The notes beneath the pieces are model-generated. The model was not told the DNA's origin. It made no database searches and saw only the letters and a list, made by a program, of their open reading frames with translations. This document shows, one piece after another, positions 1-12,054 of a stretch of 64,000 bases of DNA. The position numbers and the translations under genes were made by a program. The DNA comes from Oscheius tipulae (lineage: Eukaryota; Nematoda; Chromadorea; Rhabditida; Rhabditidae), in the NCBI GenBank assembly GCA_037178975.1, contig JASJZH010000004.1:620001-684000 (forward strand). The letters are read 5' to 3'. The stretch's first letter is position 1. Every line of letters starts with the position of its first letter.

Positions 1-555
1 GTGAAAAATTTCTTGTAAGACGTATCGGATCTACAATATTTCTCTCTTTTCCTTCACTTCTACTGCTTTGTCTCATTGCTAGTCAAAAATGCTTTAGTTA
101 GAGCCTTTATATCCAAAAGAACAGAAGAAGTATCAGGCGACAGGAGAAACGTAAAATGCGTATAAAGTATGTTTTAACACTAGAGCATCAGCAGACCAAA
201 CACGAATTTTCTAATCATTCTACACCAGCAGTTATATAGAATAATGTGTATATGTATAAAAATGTTTCACCACTGATATCTCTCTTTGATGTATACCCTG
301 GTCTTGAGGGTCGAGCATTGAAAAGATGTTTTTCCATAAAGCACTTCCTCATTCCGAGAATGATTATTGCTTCCCGATTTGTAATTTGCTGTTTCAGTAC
401 AACTTGGGGTGTATGATGTACAGTAGACCATTTGCGTTCTCTCTGCCTCTTTCTGCCTCTATCTCTATTTCTCTATTTCTGTCTCTCTCTGTCTCTCCAT
501 TTCTTTGTTATTCTGTCTCTGCTTTCCGTCTTCTTGTATCTTTCAAAAAACTCAC
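1..555. other. Gene-free left edge
   Basis: I see no convincing coding exon here. The stretch holds two GTTTCA motifs (264 and 391) and a C/T-rich TCTCTGTCTC-type tract at about 434-520. The intron and downstream exons of the minus-strand gene at 556-733 should lie here or beyond the edge, but I could not place an acceptor. Confidence 0.4.
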
Positions 556-733
556 GCTGTCCTGTCCATTCCTTACGAATCACACATGTATCGTCATCAG
601 TCGGAATTCCTGTGGGGCCCAATCCCGACGGCTGACCGTAATTATAGGACGGTGGGTATTGATAGTTTTGTCCTCCGGCCAGAATAAAAAGTGCCAGAAG
701 AGGCAGAAGGAGTCGAAGGAGCATCCCAGACAA
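556..733 (-). CDS. First exon of a probable secreted peptide
   Basis: Minus-strand exon starting at ATG 733, or at the second Met at 724, which directly precedes the hydrophobic stretch. The N-terminus is a classic signal peptide (MLLRLLLPLLALFILAGG) followed by a Tyr/Pro/Asn/Gly-rich mature segment (QNYQYPPSYNYGQPSG). A GTGAGTTTTTTG donor follows position 556; an alternative GTAAGG donor follows 577. Both leave the same phase. The next exon was not found, so the product is incomplete. The composition resembles small secreted nematode peptides, but I recognise no family. Confidence 0.4.
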
Positions 734-1430
734 AAGATCAACTGACTGTCGACGGAAACCGTTCGACTCCCGCCTCCCCCCTCGCTAGGCACAATTAATC
801 TCATTGGCAAGCCTAACTGTTTGGCAAATAAAAGTTTAGGGTTGATTCAGAAAAAAAAGTGCAGACTGAGGGTAGTACTGTAGGATTGGCAAAGTTTAGC
901 GAATACTGGTTTTCATAAACATTTCTTCCGATTTGAGTAGTTTCTAAACCTCACTGTAGACTATATGGATTCGGAATCGTAGCCATTTCTGATTTTGTAC
1001 TATCTGTCTCTAACAAGACGACCACGGAACTTGAGACAGACAGAGAGTCAGAGATAGAGAGACAGTGAGACAGAAAAAAAGAGAGATAATGAGGTAGGAA
1101 GATAGAGAGGCAGTTGTTCTTCTCTACACGAAAAAAGCAGTTCACTGAAATATGAAAATTACTGAAATCCCCAATGTGCTGTCTAAGAAAGAACAACATT
1201 GAACCTCTCTAGCCCTGCTTTGATGCTGTGAGTGAAACATGACACAAAGTTACAATAATAGTCGAAACTCTGAGAAATACAGGAAGGTAATTTGGGTTAG
1301 CAATTTGCTTGGAATGATAGCGCAACCCAAATCGTCTTCAATTGCTTGGTCATGGACGTAAAAAGACAGGAAACGTTGAATAAGACCATCAGTCAGATCA
1401 GAAAATGGTTTCGTCACGCCACTTCAGACC

Positions 1431-1448
1431 ATATAGAATAGTTGAAAC
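1431..1448 (-). promoter_or_regulatory. GTTTCA-N6-CTATAT Ruby-type motif
   Basis: On the minus strand GTTTCA (1448-1443) is followed after exactly six bases by CTATAT. This is one of the clearest copies of the bipartite motif that recurs across the window. It is a candidate piRNA (21U-RNA) promoter transcribing leftward. Confidence 0.5.
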
Positions 1449-4400
1449 ATGAATGCTTTGTAGCCTAAATTGACTAAATTTCTATGTTTTATGTAAGCAA
1501 CCATCGTCTGATAACTTCTACACGTGAAAGTAATCATCCAGAGAAGCACAAAAGAGAACTGACTTTCCTAAGGAGTGCAGAAATCCTGTCAAAAGATCGC
1601 CAATGAATTCAGCTGTACACCCAAATCTTTAGCCCTGCCTTTATACTAGAAGTAAAAAAAGACTTTCAAAAACTTATTAGAATTATGATGAGATGGAACT
1701 TTAGGGCTGGAAGGCTCTTATGTTTATCGTATTGCTTAGAATAGCAAAAAAAATCCCGAGTATGTTCCAACCAGGTTTGTTGATTCTGGGTCGCGCTACA
1801 ATCAGTTCCTTGTATAGTGCAGATATAATGTACGGAATAGTTACTGGATTGAAATATATCGAGAGAATATATCAAGAAGACATTTCCAGTCTCCCTCTCT
1901 CCCTCTCCATGAATTGGTACTACAGCAAGTTGAAATCGAACGAAATTGATTTCGGCGCGGCGCGACCCAGCATTTCAGCAAATGTGGCTCCAACCGCAAT
2001 CTATCTTCATCTGTATACTTCTTTCCCGTTTAAAGCAAGAACCGGTTAAATCTCACATCTAGCTAGAAGCATGCAATGCTCTACTGTCTTTTATCCAAAA
2101 GCTGTAACATGAAGAATGTTTTACAGTCGACTGAAAAAATGTCCGATCTCCTAGTTTCCTCTGACGTAACTTTTCCTTGACTTTTCTTCGGTCATTCTCT
2201 TGTGTCGTATGGTATGAATTTGAACAGAACCTTATACGGTACGGTATACGGGTTCAACTATTACACTACTGTTATCCCCTGACATTTCCCCTAAAGACTT
2301 TGGTAAGGTTTGAAAAGAAATGTTCATTCGTGAACCGGTATTTTTGACATTGGAGGAAATTTGTTATGTCGAATCTCATAGTCAGACTACCGAAAATAAG
2401 TGTTCCATGTTTATCGGCCAATGTTTCAAGGTGAATGTGAGAATAGTTTCAACTGTACCTCGTTGGTGGCACGCAACCGCTGGAAAGTTTTACTTTACCA
2501 TCCCAGTTTGTCTCCGTTCCTTGACGTGCAACTTTTTTGTTTCAGTGTATCCTTGAAGATAGAAAACAGAAACTGGGACGTGGCTTACAGTAAGTAAAAA
2601 TTACTTCGAGCAATATGCAAAATGTGACAGTGTGACAGAGACAGAGGAACAGTGAGATTACAGTGAGTGAGACCTTTGTTGACCTTTCTCATTTGTCTAC
2701 TACCACTACGCTACAGATCAAATCTTGTCCGTCTGACGCATCGAGCTGCTAATAAAAAGTGGTCATCAGCCGAACTTGATGCACTCTGATCCTCCAAACA
2801 AACAATCCTTTGGCAAAAGGGTCCGCAGCCTAAAATTATCCACGTGGCGGGAAAGTCAAAAGTTACTGAAGCGCTCTATTTGTTTCAGCGATCACCTCTG
2901 TGTGAATTATAGAGAAGGGAGACGCTGAATGTCAATATCAAAGTTGGGTGATGAGCAGAGACCTTGACAGTTTGGTGAATCTTTAGGATTTTTTGATCAT
3001 ACTATGGATGGAATATTGTAAGGTCTGAGTTTCATAGTCATATAAGCTGGTGCTGAAACTTAAACGAACTAGCTTCCATAGAAATTATTCAGGGCTCCTG
3101 TAGCTCTGTCTCCCTGTTTCTCAGTCTTTATTTCGAACTGTAGAGATAGTGTGGTCATGTTGAACGTTTTTATGTCGAGAATGTAGCCAAAAACCAAAGA
3201 CTGACATGATTCTGGTCGTGCAATCACTACCGCGCTTTCAAAATCAGCTTCTTCTACTGACGCCGACTGCTGATTTGTTGCTGAGCTGTTTGCCCCCGAC
3301 TTTGATCTGCAACGATCGATCAACCCGAGACCAGTATTGTTGATGAGACAAAAGTATGTGGTGGGAGTTCATTGTTAAAGATCAAGCTTTTCACTTCCTG
3401 GAAAGCTATGAGCATCACTTCTGTAAGTCTATATATTAGCAGTGAAACCTTATTTCTTGTTATGGCATTTTGATTTGTGGGGTAGGGCGCGTTACTAGAA
3501 TTGTCAACCAGATGCCTGCACCAATTTAGCCAGCTAGTGAAACATTCTTGAAGCAAACAATCGTATCATCTCTAATAAGCCTATGGCCACATCTTGACTT
3601 CTACTATTTGGAACCACCACCTGCTTTCAAATAAGTCAATAGAGCCAGGGACAGAGACCGAGTCGGTCCTAAACCGATGTGAACTTTATTGAAAACATCC
3701 CCGAAAGTTGCTCGAAACGCTGTACAGTACAGATAGAATGCCCTATGTGCCAGGTAATCAAAAAACATTGCTACCGAGGGGAAAGGTTCACCATAGAATT
3801 TTTTCGGATGAGAAAGTTCGTGCCTTACTGGCCGAATACATTTCGTGGTGCGCTTTATCACATCCGTGAAACAATAAGAATCAGTCGATTCGATTCGACC
3901 GAAATCAGTCGATTCAGCGAGAACACCACACAAATCAACATTATCACATCCCTTCCAAACACCTGTCATAGCTTCCCCCCTCTTTGCTCAATTGTCTCCC
4001 CACTTCTATTGTGTAAAAGGGGATCAACATTTGCACACAATTGGCACACTGATATAGAGTTCCTGTGTCGACGGGGCCAGTTGGTCCTCCGACTCATTTG
4101 ATTTATAGTGGCGGTGACGATGACGTACGAACAAGAGCGGTGAATGAGGGAGAGAGGAAGAGACTCTCTCTCGGGTGGTGTAACAAGCAACAGGCTCCAA
4201 AAGCAAAAGAGACCCAGCACAAAGCGTGAGGAGCAACACTAATCTCCTTTCCCCACTTTGTTCAAGATACTTTGCTGTACGAACGAAGGATTTTTGCAAA
4301 TATATAGGTAGTCTGTGAAACATTTTTAGGTTTTCTGCCTGCTTCATTTCGCCTATTGTTCAAGTTGGTTCTAGAGAATTTTTTGAGCTCATTTTCTCTT

Positions 4401-5075
4401 TGACCTATCTTGTCATATCCCTGAACTTTGCCTTCAGAGGTAACAAGTTTGTATCAACAAGCTCTTAAATGTCAGCTTTGTTTCAACAGTATCTCAACTA
4501 CAGAATCAACACCGGTTGATATTGTATGACTGCTACATAACACATTTTTCCGTATTTTTCCCGGAAACTTCACTTCTTTCATACGCTGTTAGATGTTCAC
4601 ATGTTATCCGAACAGTAGCGAAGCCTAATATCTATGTGCTACTCCCAAATGCCTCCTTTCTCAAGATAAATTCAACGGCTCTTTTGCACTTTGACTGTCC
4701 CAAGAAATTGTTTTACTTTCGACCGTGCCACAAAAACTATTGTCGTAAAAACGTATGTCACTTCCAATGGCACCGCTATGCCTCTCCTGATAGCTCTTAG
4801 CCATATAGAAAGCGATTTAACCTCCGCCTATCACCTAAGGGGGTACGTGACTCGATACAATATTCATTGGGATTGTCAAAAGTTTTTATGGAATGGTGGA
4901 AGTGAAAAAGAGCCGAGAATTTTTGCAAACTTTCAAGTTCCATACATCTCGCCTATGTAACCATCGCCCCGTCGCATGCTATACCAAGAATCCCATGTTC
5001 GACTTTTGTTGAAAACTGAATCCCATTGGTTTTGTGATTTTCGCACAAAAGAGAGTGATAGTGAAATTGTCAATA

Positions 5076-5515
5076 CAAGTAATGCTAACGCCCCTTGGGG
5101 CTCAATGCCAGTAATAATCCGATTCTTCCAAAACTGCTCGATTCCTACTTTCTTCTGTCCAACTGTCGTGACCTTTTCCTCCTACTTCAACCTGTCCGCA
5201 TTCCCTCCCTTCGGGGCGGTAGCCTAACTTGTTGCGCCTCTTGAGGCATATCTACCTTGTCCTTTCCCCAGCAAAAACGATTGCTAATGACCATCTCTAA
5301 TCAGTGAAACCCACTTCCCACTCTTTGACCCCACTTTCTATCCCTCAAACCCGCTTCCCTTTCACTCTTTCACTCCTTTCAATTTCCCATTCCTCGACCC
5401 AACTCCCTGTCCAAGTAATGCTATCGCCCTTTGGGGCTCAATGCCAGTAATAATCCGATTCTTCCAAAACTGCATTTCCTTCAATCGAGGTACCGTGACA
5501 GGAGCAACGTCCTCC
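5076..5515. repeat. Direct repeat, about 65 bp, two copies
   Basis: A block at about 5080-5140 (AAGTAATGCTAACGCC, then GGGGCTCAATGCC, ending near CCAAAACTGC) recurs at about 5415-5476 with few changes. The segment after the second copy (CAATCGAGGTACCGTGACAG) resembles a segment near 53160, so this belongs to a dispersed family, perhaps tRNA-derived when read on the minus strand. Confidence 0.5.
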
Positions 5516-5867
5516 CAACGAAGCTATCTCCCAAACTGACTCGATTTGGCTTGACTTGCAAACAATCAGTGTGCGCACAAAATAATGCACACTACTTGGC
5601 AACATTGGCTTCAAACAGACACACACACAGACAGAGACGCGAGGACAATTTAAAATAGATAGTGACTAACTGGAAGACAGGATGCCGCAGTGGTCATACG
5701 AAAATGACATTGTCTGCGGATAAGGCGTCAAACAAGAAAGGAACAAATCTAAAACTCCCATACAGAGATGAGATTTACATGTTTCAGTTCCGCCTACTAA
5801 AAAACTTGAATAGTATAGTTGGGCACAAGCCGATAGTTGGGCACAAGGGCACAAATTCTTGGCTGAC

Positions 5868-6132
5868 CAAGCCGAGCCGTCTGGGAGGCAGTGGCTCCCC
5901 CTGGATTGAGCCTTCTTTTTTTTCTTAGCCTATAGCAGCATTATGAACTTTTTTATGGTTGATTGTCGAAAAGGATTGTAAATCGGGATATTCAATTCAA
6001 TAGCATTTGCTAAAACGAGCGAAATACGTTACATTAGCTCACTTAGTATCGAGCTGAGCTGGCTCGGCTCGAGCCGGCACGAATTTTCCATCGAGCCGAG
6101 CCGGATCGAGAAGTTCAACGTATCGAGCCCAC
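5868..6132. repeat. Cluster of CGAGCC / GGCTCG palindromic repeats
   Basis: The words GAGCCGAGC, GGCTCGGCTCGAGCC and TCGAGCC occur repeatedly, in direct and inverted form, mainly at 5868-5880 and 6045-6130. The block is much more GC-rich than its surroundings and has no open frame. Confidence 0.5.
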
Positions 6133-7343
6133 TCGAACTGCCCAATTATAGTGAATAGTTACGGCAATCATAGGCCTCCAGATTTCAAAAAGCACTTTTT
6201 GGTACTGCGTAGTAAAAACAGTATCCAACAATTCTTCCGAATTCTTAAACCTTATGCTGATCGTTTGAAACACAGAAAGTTTCTGTCATCTGTCACCTCC
6301 TCTCCTCGTCTTTCAGCTCTCATCAAGTGTCAAATTCGTGCTGTGTCACCCTCCCGCGTGGTCCTAATTGGCGGCTCCTCCCGGGACCCCCGATTTACTC
6401 TCCGATCTCTCAAGCCGAGGGCACCTGTCTTGATCTATTCTTAGCCTATACACCAGATCGTAAAAATGAGTCCGGCCCGCTCTCTCTCTCTCTCTCCAGT
6501 GCGGAAGTTTGGCACAACACCTGTGCCCCGGGAGCGCGAAATAAAGTGTCCTGGAGCATTGATTTCTGAGTCCAAATTGTGCATACTGGGCTAGACTAGA
6601 TGGTACGGGAGTGTACAAACGATTTTTTGAATTACTACCATTAGCTTCCACGCCAGAATAGCAGGCCAAAGTGAAACATTTCTTAGAGTTAGCGTTTTCT
6701 TGAACCGTGTATTAAAGTGTACTGGTCAGCCTAGATAGTGCGGGAGAGAAGAAAGTTTCCCGTTTTAGTTACTGTAGATGTTTGGAGACCTTAACTTTCG
6801 GCATATTGATTTTAGTAATGTTTTGATCGCTGACCCGTCGGATTGACAAGCATAAACTTTGGAACTGTGTTGATCCTTCCGTGAAACATTATTGAAAGTT
6901 GAGAGCTTACAATCTTGGGTTTTCAGACTTTCGATACTGAAAAGAAAGTGACTTCTAGGGAAGCAAACAGCTGTATGCATTCAGTTTTTAGATCTTACTT
7001 TATGATTGCTATGTCATATGTCTGCAAACTTGCGGGCACTTGCGACGAAGTCCAATTGTATATGCCCAGAAAATGTAACCAAAAAGTTGAGGATTTCCTC
7101 TGACCGAAACTGAATAAAAACAGTCGAGCTTATCGTTGTTGCATACCATTAGATTGTTCTATTTCAAAGATTTAACCTTATTTCTTGGGTGAAAAAAGGT
7201 GTTTCGCTCAGATGTTTGCTCAGCATTGAGTGTTCCAAACTTGTCCTTCTATATTAGACATTTTTGAAACACCAGCCGCTTACGCTCCTGGCGGAGCGAC
7301 CCAGTATTCATGGGAACTGCTGGGCTCTCCTCTAACTCGTCTT

Positions 7344-7421
7344 GTCAAGTCTAATCTGGGATAAAACTTGACAAAAAAGTCCACACACATTTGCCAAGTG
7401 TTATCTCAGATTAGAGTTGAC
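7344..7421. repeat. Imperfect hairpin, 27-bp arms
   Basis: The left arm (7344-7370, beginning GTCAAGTCTAATCTGGGATA) and right arm (7395-7421) are reverse complements with about three mismatches, around a 24-base loop. It could be a short foldback element or a small-RNA precursor. The sequence alone does not decide. Confidence 0.5.
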
Positions 7422-7683
7422 ATATGTAACAGACGCCCCCTGCAAATTGTAAAGGTCGGATTTCAAGCGAAGAAACTGTAGCAGTAATCCTTCAAAGCGT
7501 TCAGAATCTTCCACATAAACTTGTATGTTACATTGCCAGTATATATAGGCAAATGGACAATAGCAACTGATACCTTCACGTCTGGTTATCGGTAATAGTG
7601 CATATTGTCCTCTACTTGAAACCTACTATAACCTCATTAGTTTCCAATTTTTCTCGACACACATCTGAATATATTCTGAAAAC

Positions 7684-7703
7684 GTTTCACCCTTTCTATA
7701 TAA
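7684..7703 (+). promoter_or_regulatory. GTTTCA-N6-CTATATAA Ruby-type motif
   Basis: GTTTCA at 7684-7689, six bases, then CTATATAA. It lies about 290 bp upstream of the bestrophin start and points toward it, so it could also act as an ordinary core promoter for that gene. Confidence 0.5.
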
Positions 7704-7960
7704 CTGGCAACAATGCAAGAAGCTGCCAATGCTCGATTCTTTATAGTCACAAAAGTGTATAGATTCTCTCCAAAACGCTGTCCATCTACTCCTCTCAATG
7801 AGTAACCCTCTGCCTCTTTTTTCGGTCCTGCTAACTGCCTATTCTCATGAGACCAATGCATTATGCGCTGGTGATCGTTTCCGGGCATCGGGAGGCCCAT
7901 TTTCCTACCCATAAAACCTCGTCTACCTCTCTTTTTCGCGTCTTTTATACTTAGAATCTC

Positions 7961-7970
7961 AATTGTTCAG
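7961..7970 (+). promoter_or_regulatory. Probable trans-splice acceptor of the bestrophin gene
   Basis: AATTGTTCAG ends five bases before the bestrophin ATG. A pyrimidine-AG site this close to the start codon is what a spliced-leader acceptor looks like in nematodes. No upstream coding exon is needed. Confidence 0.45.
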
Positions 7971-7975
7971 GAAAA

Positions 7976-10900
7976 ATGACAATAAGCTATTCGGACACCT
8001 TTGTAAAACTCCTGCTTCGATGGAAAGGGTCCCTCTGGAAGGCTATATGGAGGCATCTGCTTGTCTTCTTAGTCTGCTATTACTGCATCAACATGGTCTA
8101 TAGGTGGGTTCATCGGTTTACTTTCTGTCTCTTTGTCTCTCTGTGTTCCTAAAAAGATTGTCAAGTTTTTATGTTTTTGCTAGTGTTTGGCTGTCTATAC
8201 TTTCTTATGGAATCTCATACGTCTGAAACCTTCATGATCATGGAACGTTTCACGAGAACAACATCCTCACTGTTATTGTTCGTCAGTGTCACTATCAGTG
8301 TACCGTAATTTCGAAATTCTAACACTAACCCCTTTTCCAGGTTCTACATGACGACGGAGCAGCAGTCTGAATTCATGAAGTACATAGTTCTTTTCGACAA
8401 TTGGACGAAAGAGATACCTCTGACCTTCTTACTAGGATTCTATGTGGCCATGATCGTGGGAAGGTGAGTTCCGGATTTTTCACAGATTTGGTATAGTTAG
8501 AGAAACCTTAGCTGTTTCAATCGGTTTTCCTTAAGCGGTCTTCCTTTTGAACTTTTACCATGAGTGCAGTAGTACCACCTTATGTAGCTAACACGAGATA
8601 CGTCGTGCCAGGCTTTGCATTGTTTCTCAGCTGAATATGCAAACAACTTTTGTTTCAACCAGTTGGTATATAGCACACGTTAAAACAGGAAACATTATTG
8701 TGTGATCAATATTCAGAAGAAGGGTACAAACAAAAGTGTTCCAGGTGGTGGGAGTGCTGTCAGCTAATCAGCTGGCCCGATCATCTTCTCTACAACGTTT
8801 CAGCTCTCATTAGGGGCAACGATGTGAGTCTTCTCTTCCTTTTTTTAGTTTCAACATGATTTTTGTGCTTCATGAGTACGATAAGACGCGCTAGCATATC
8901 CCGACGGCTTTTCTATCAAGTACTGGTATATGACTACACGTTGAATCATAGAGGTTCAAAAAGGCAGACAATGGAAAAGCTGAACAGACGCTCACAATTT
9001 TTAGACCAGGATAAAATGACAACTGTAAAGTTCCCTTTCTGCTAGTTTTATAGTCATCTTGAAACACATTTCAAACAAGTACTGACTTTCCAAAGTGGAC
9101 GGTAGACTCAATTAATGAGCTCGTTTCCAGAATGAGACCCGAATAATCCGAAAGACGATAGCCCGATACATAATCTTGTCATCGGTGCTGGCTTGGAGGA
9201 GTATCTCTCTACGAGTATTGACCCGCTATCCGACAGACGAACATCTGGTGGATTCTGGTCTGATGACAAGGGAAGAGCTACAGATGTTCCGGAGTGTCGA
9301 TGTCAAAGTTGACCCGCATCAGGTTGGTTTTGGGTGTTTTTCAGAGATGTGAAAGCGCGATTTTGAGTGACCACCAACTCATATAACATGGAGCTGCATA
9401 TCAAGCAATTACATCATCTATCTTCGATACGCAGGCTGCGTGGTTACGGGTTGGTGCGCAGGCAAGGTCAAAATGGCGACGGATGAAAACTTCCTGATAC
9501 CATGTTGCTGAAACTATGTATGTAGGCTGAATGCTCTAAAGTTAGACTAAAAGGGAAGTGTTTGAGCCGTACTCCAGATATCAAAAATCGGGCTTTACCA
9601 CGAAAATCAGCAAAAATCCTGAGTCTGGGGGTTATCTCGGATTTCGCAATGTGTTAATTTTTACTTCTTTTCTCTAGGACGAAGCGCTAAAATTTGATAA
9701 CTGGAACCCTGTTTGTGTTGATCCACATAAAGAGAGGGTCATAGTTTTGTGGCCATGGTGTTTGCATTGGGATAGTCAAAAATCTCCGCGATGGATTATG
9801 ACAACTTCCAAAGGAATTATATAAGTCATCCATGAAACCAAAAAGGAATTTTACATCGAAATACTCCCAAATGCTTGCAGAAATGGTTCGTCCCGATCAA
9901 CTGGGTGCAGACGATGATGGTTCGCTGCTTCGAGAAGGGCACACTGACACACACCAACGAGCTACGGGTCCTCCTGGACGCCTTGGAGAAGTACCGTGAC
10001 AATTTCTTCCGCCTTTTCATTTATGATTGGATACCCATTCCGCTTGTTTATACCCAGGTAACTGATTCCGTTTTTCCGAAACTCCCTCCGCGCCCTCCTC
10101 GGTCATCTCGAACAGTATCGCGGACGTTTTGCTCGCCTCATGTTGTTCGACTGGATCCAGATTCCTTTGGTTTACACGCAGGTCCGCCTTTTTTCTCTGT
10201 CTAGTTTTTGGGAGATGACCCTTGAAAATGTCCAAAACGTAACACCCCTTTGAGACGGAATTTGCTAACAAAGTGAGGCAGGGGACAGCTGGGTCTTCTT
10301 TAGGGAGACAGAGAGAGAGAGAGACAGAGAGAGACAGGAGGACTGAGGGACAGAAAGACAGAGAGACAGAAGAACATTTTTGCTCAATGCCAACAGAACA
10401 AGTCATTGTCCTCTCACTTTTGTTTTCCAATTCAAAGCTACTTTGAAACACAAAACACTGAAATGTCATTTCCTTTGTTGTTAAAAGGCAAAATTGTAAA
10501 ACAACAACTTTTAGTTTCAACCGTATCGTATAAAAACAATTTAAACAGAAAACAATTTCAACATCTCCCAAAGTTTTGAAGACCCAGCTGTCCAAATCTG
10601 TGCTCTCTATATCCCCGTGGTTGGCCGAGGAAGGCTTTCTTACCCTTTGTTTCCCAAAATTCCTTCACTTTTTCACTTCTCTCCATTCCAGGTATCCACA
10701 ATATCCGTCTACGGCTACTTTGCCTTCGCTCTGATCGGTCGCCAGTTTCCTAGCCAGAATGAAAACAAGGAAATTGTAGATTTGTAAGGCTTCCCGCCAT
10801 TTTGGAAACTCAAAAAAAAATTCTAGATTCTTCCCCGTTTTCACCATTCTCCAATTTCTGTTCTACGTGGGCTGGCTGAAAGTCGGGGAGGATCTAATGT

Positions 10901-12054
10901 TCCCCTTCGGAGCCGACGACGAGGACTTCGAGTTTGGGTACATTTTGGAGCGGAATTTGGAGGTATTTGGTGGTATTGAACCTGAGAATAAATGAAATTT
11001 CCAGATGGCTATGCTCATTGTGGACGATATCCATAACCAGGTGCCGCCAGTCTATGTGGAGTCGTTGGACGATGAAATTCAGGTGGGAGTTTTCGAGTTC
11101 AAACAGTTTCCGAGAATACTCATAGCTAAATAAGTTGCGTGAAAGATACCACAACGCTTTGGGAACAGTTAACATTCGAAGTACCGTTTATCACCTAAGG
11201 TCTTCCAACTTACTACTTAATATACAGTTCGTGAAGATGTGATAACAATTTAAGACTTTCTGTCTCTCTGTCCAAAAGAACGTAACTCTGTTTCAAAGCC
11301 GATTCATACTTGCCAGAATTTCCGGTTCACGTTTCGTTCTCTTCGGCTGCTGAGTTTCAAAATGTTTCACTGCAAACTTATCATGGGGGTAGTTTTGAAA
11401 CATTCTCATTACATGCAAAAATGTAGCGCTACAACACCATTTTCGAACGACACTCTCTGTTTTACTCAGTTCATTCCAATGACAGGCAACCATTTTCAGC
11501 GCTCAGGGTTCGCAACAGAAATCAGCCAGTTAGGAGGTCAAGCTGCATTTTTTTTTCATTTCACAATGTTCTGCGAATGTATTTTTTTGTCTGCTCTACA
11601 ACCTTGCAGAGCATTGCAAAGCTGAAAAATATAATATTGTAATACTCCTAAATTTGTGATTTTTGTTGCGCACCTTGAACGCTGAAAGGGGGGGGGGGGT
11701 GTTCCTTGCTGAAAGGCCTGGGCGGAAATGTAGGGCGTGGAATGCATGTCTGCATTTGTTCCTAAAAATACAAAAATGTTTCAACCTCAGAATGAGATTG
11801 TTCAAATGTTTGGGGTCTAATCAAGTGGTCTCTTATTAAGGAAAAAAGTTTCAGCTCCTCCACACGACAGCCTCCGTTGCCCTGCCCAGCCACCCCCAGC
11901 GTCAACATCTCCGAAAGTACAAGCTTCAGCCACCCGATATGAAAATCACCATGGAACAGGAACTTCAAAAGTGTCGGAGGTATATTATACCAATTTTTTA
12001 TATTAAGTGTCCAGTAATTACAGTCGATCCTGGGGCCGCGACGAGATGGAATGA
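7976..12054 (+). CDS. Bestrophin-family chloride channel
   Basis: Eleven exons: 7976-8103, 8341-8463, 8745-8823, 9131-9322, 9678-9710, 9881-10057, 10692-10783, 10827-10962, 11005-11082, 11855-11979 and 12024-12054. They join in frame to 397 aa with GT-AG introns throughout. Bestrophins are pentameric plasma-membrane anion channels. Family signatures seen: [11 protein letters not shown] near residue 15, RWWECC..ISWPD near residue 85, RYPTDEH, IPLVYTQ near residue 240, and [20 protein letters not shown] followed by an acidic DDEDFE calcium-binding-type loop and ILERNLE. The C-terminal tail is short, as in many nematode paralogues. Exon 5 is a 33-nt microexon. The last intron is only 44 nt. Directly after exon 6 lies a second, diverged copy of its 3' end (see 10080-10181). 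Confidence 0.95.
9047..9065 (-). promoter_or_regulatory. GTTTCA-N6-CTATAAA Ruby-type motif in bestrophin intron 3
   Basis: On the minus strand GTTTCA (9065-9060) is followed after six bases by CTATAAA (9053-9047). The motif points against the host gene, so it cannot serve bestrophin itself. It is a good intronic piRNA-promoter candidate. Confidence 0.5.
9352..9490. mobile_element. Small palindromic MITE, family A copy 1 (bestrophin intron 4)
   Basis: About 135 bp with inverted ends: ATTTTGAGTG..CCACCAACTC at the left and GGGTTGGTGCGC..GGTCAAAATGGC at the right, with ATATAACATGG and CGATACGCAGGCTGC inside. Two relatives lie at 29.84-30.00 and 44.62-44.75 kb. Confidence 0.6.
10080..10181 (+). 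repeat. Tandem duplicate of the 3' end of bestrophin exon 6
   Basis: Only 22 bp after the exon 6 donor, a 96-nt open segment (10086-10181) encodes [20 protein letters not shown] then [12 protein letters not shown]. It is clearly homologous to the last 32 codons of exon 6 ([20 protein letters not shown] then [12 protein letters not shown]). It ends in its own GT donor but has no AG acceptor in front, so it cannot be spliced in as a normal cassette. Confidence 0.85.
10303..10375 (+). repeat. (GAGACA)n-type tract in bestrophin intron 6
   Basis: About 70 bp of near-perfect GAGAGACAGA units. One of many such tracts in introns and intergenic DNA of this window. Confidence 0.8.
11493..11695. mobile_element. 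Palindromic MITE, family B copy 1 (bestrophin intron 9)
   Basis: The left end TTTTCAGCGCTCAGGGTTCGC is mirrored by a right end reading GCGCACCTTGAACGCTGAAAG. A short G-run follows at about 11690-11700. The inner TGTCTGCTCTACAACCTTG segment recurs in a related copy at 39.6-39.8 kb. Confidence 0.6.

Larger units (their letters stand above)
741..7343. other. 6.6 kb gene-poor stretch with scattered GTTTCA motifs
   Basis: No gene model could be supported. About twenty GTTTCA/TGAAAC motifs are scattered through it, with a GAGACAGA tract at 1031-1100 and dispersed repeats at 5.08-5.52 and 5.87-6.13 kb. A weak minus-strand coding-like piece lies at 3966-4347 (a hydrophobic stretch, then a hydrophilic tail), but it has no splice partners I could find. 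Confidence 0.4.

Noticed and set aside
1720-2049. 109-codon plus-strand open frame
   Set aside because: No family features, no signal peptide or domain pattern, and no flanking splice signals that build a gene.
7637-7912. 91-codon minus-strand open frame just upstream of bestrophin (MGRKMGLPMPGNDHQRIMHW..)
   Set aside because: It overlaps a GTTTCA/TATA motif and the likely promoter region, has no recognisable domain or splice partners, and is within chance length for this much DNA.
10017-10595. 192-codon minus-strand open frame
   Set aside because: It is created by the complement of a GAGACA tract and the reverse of bestrophin exons.
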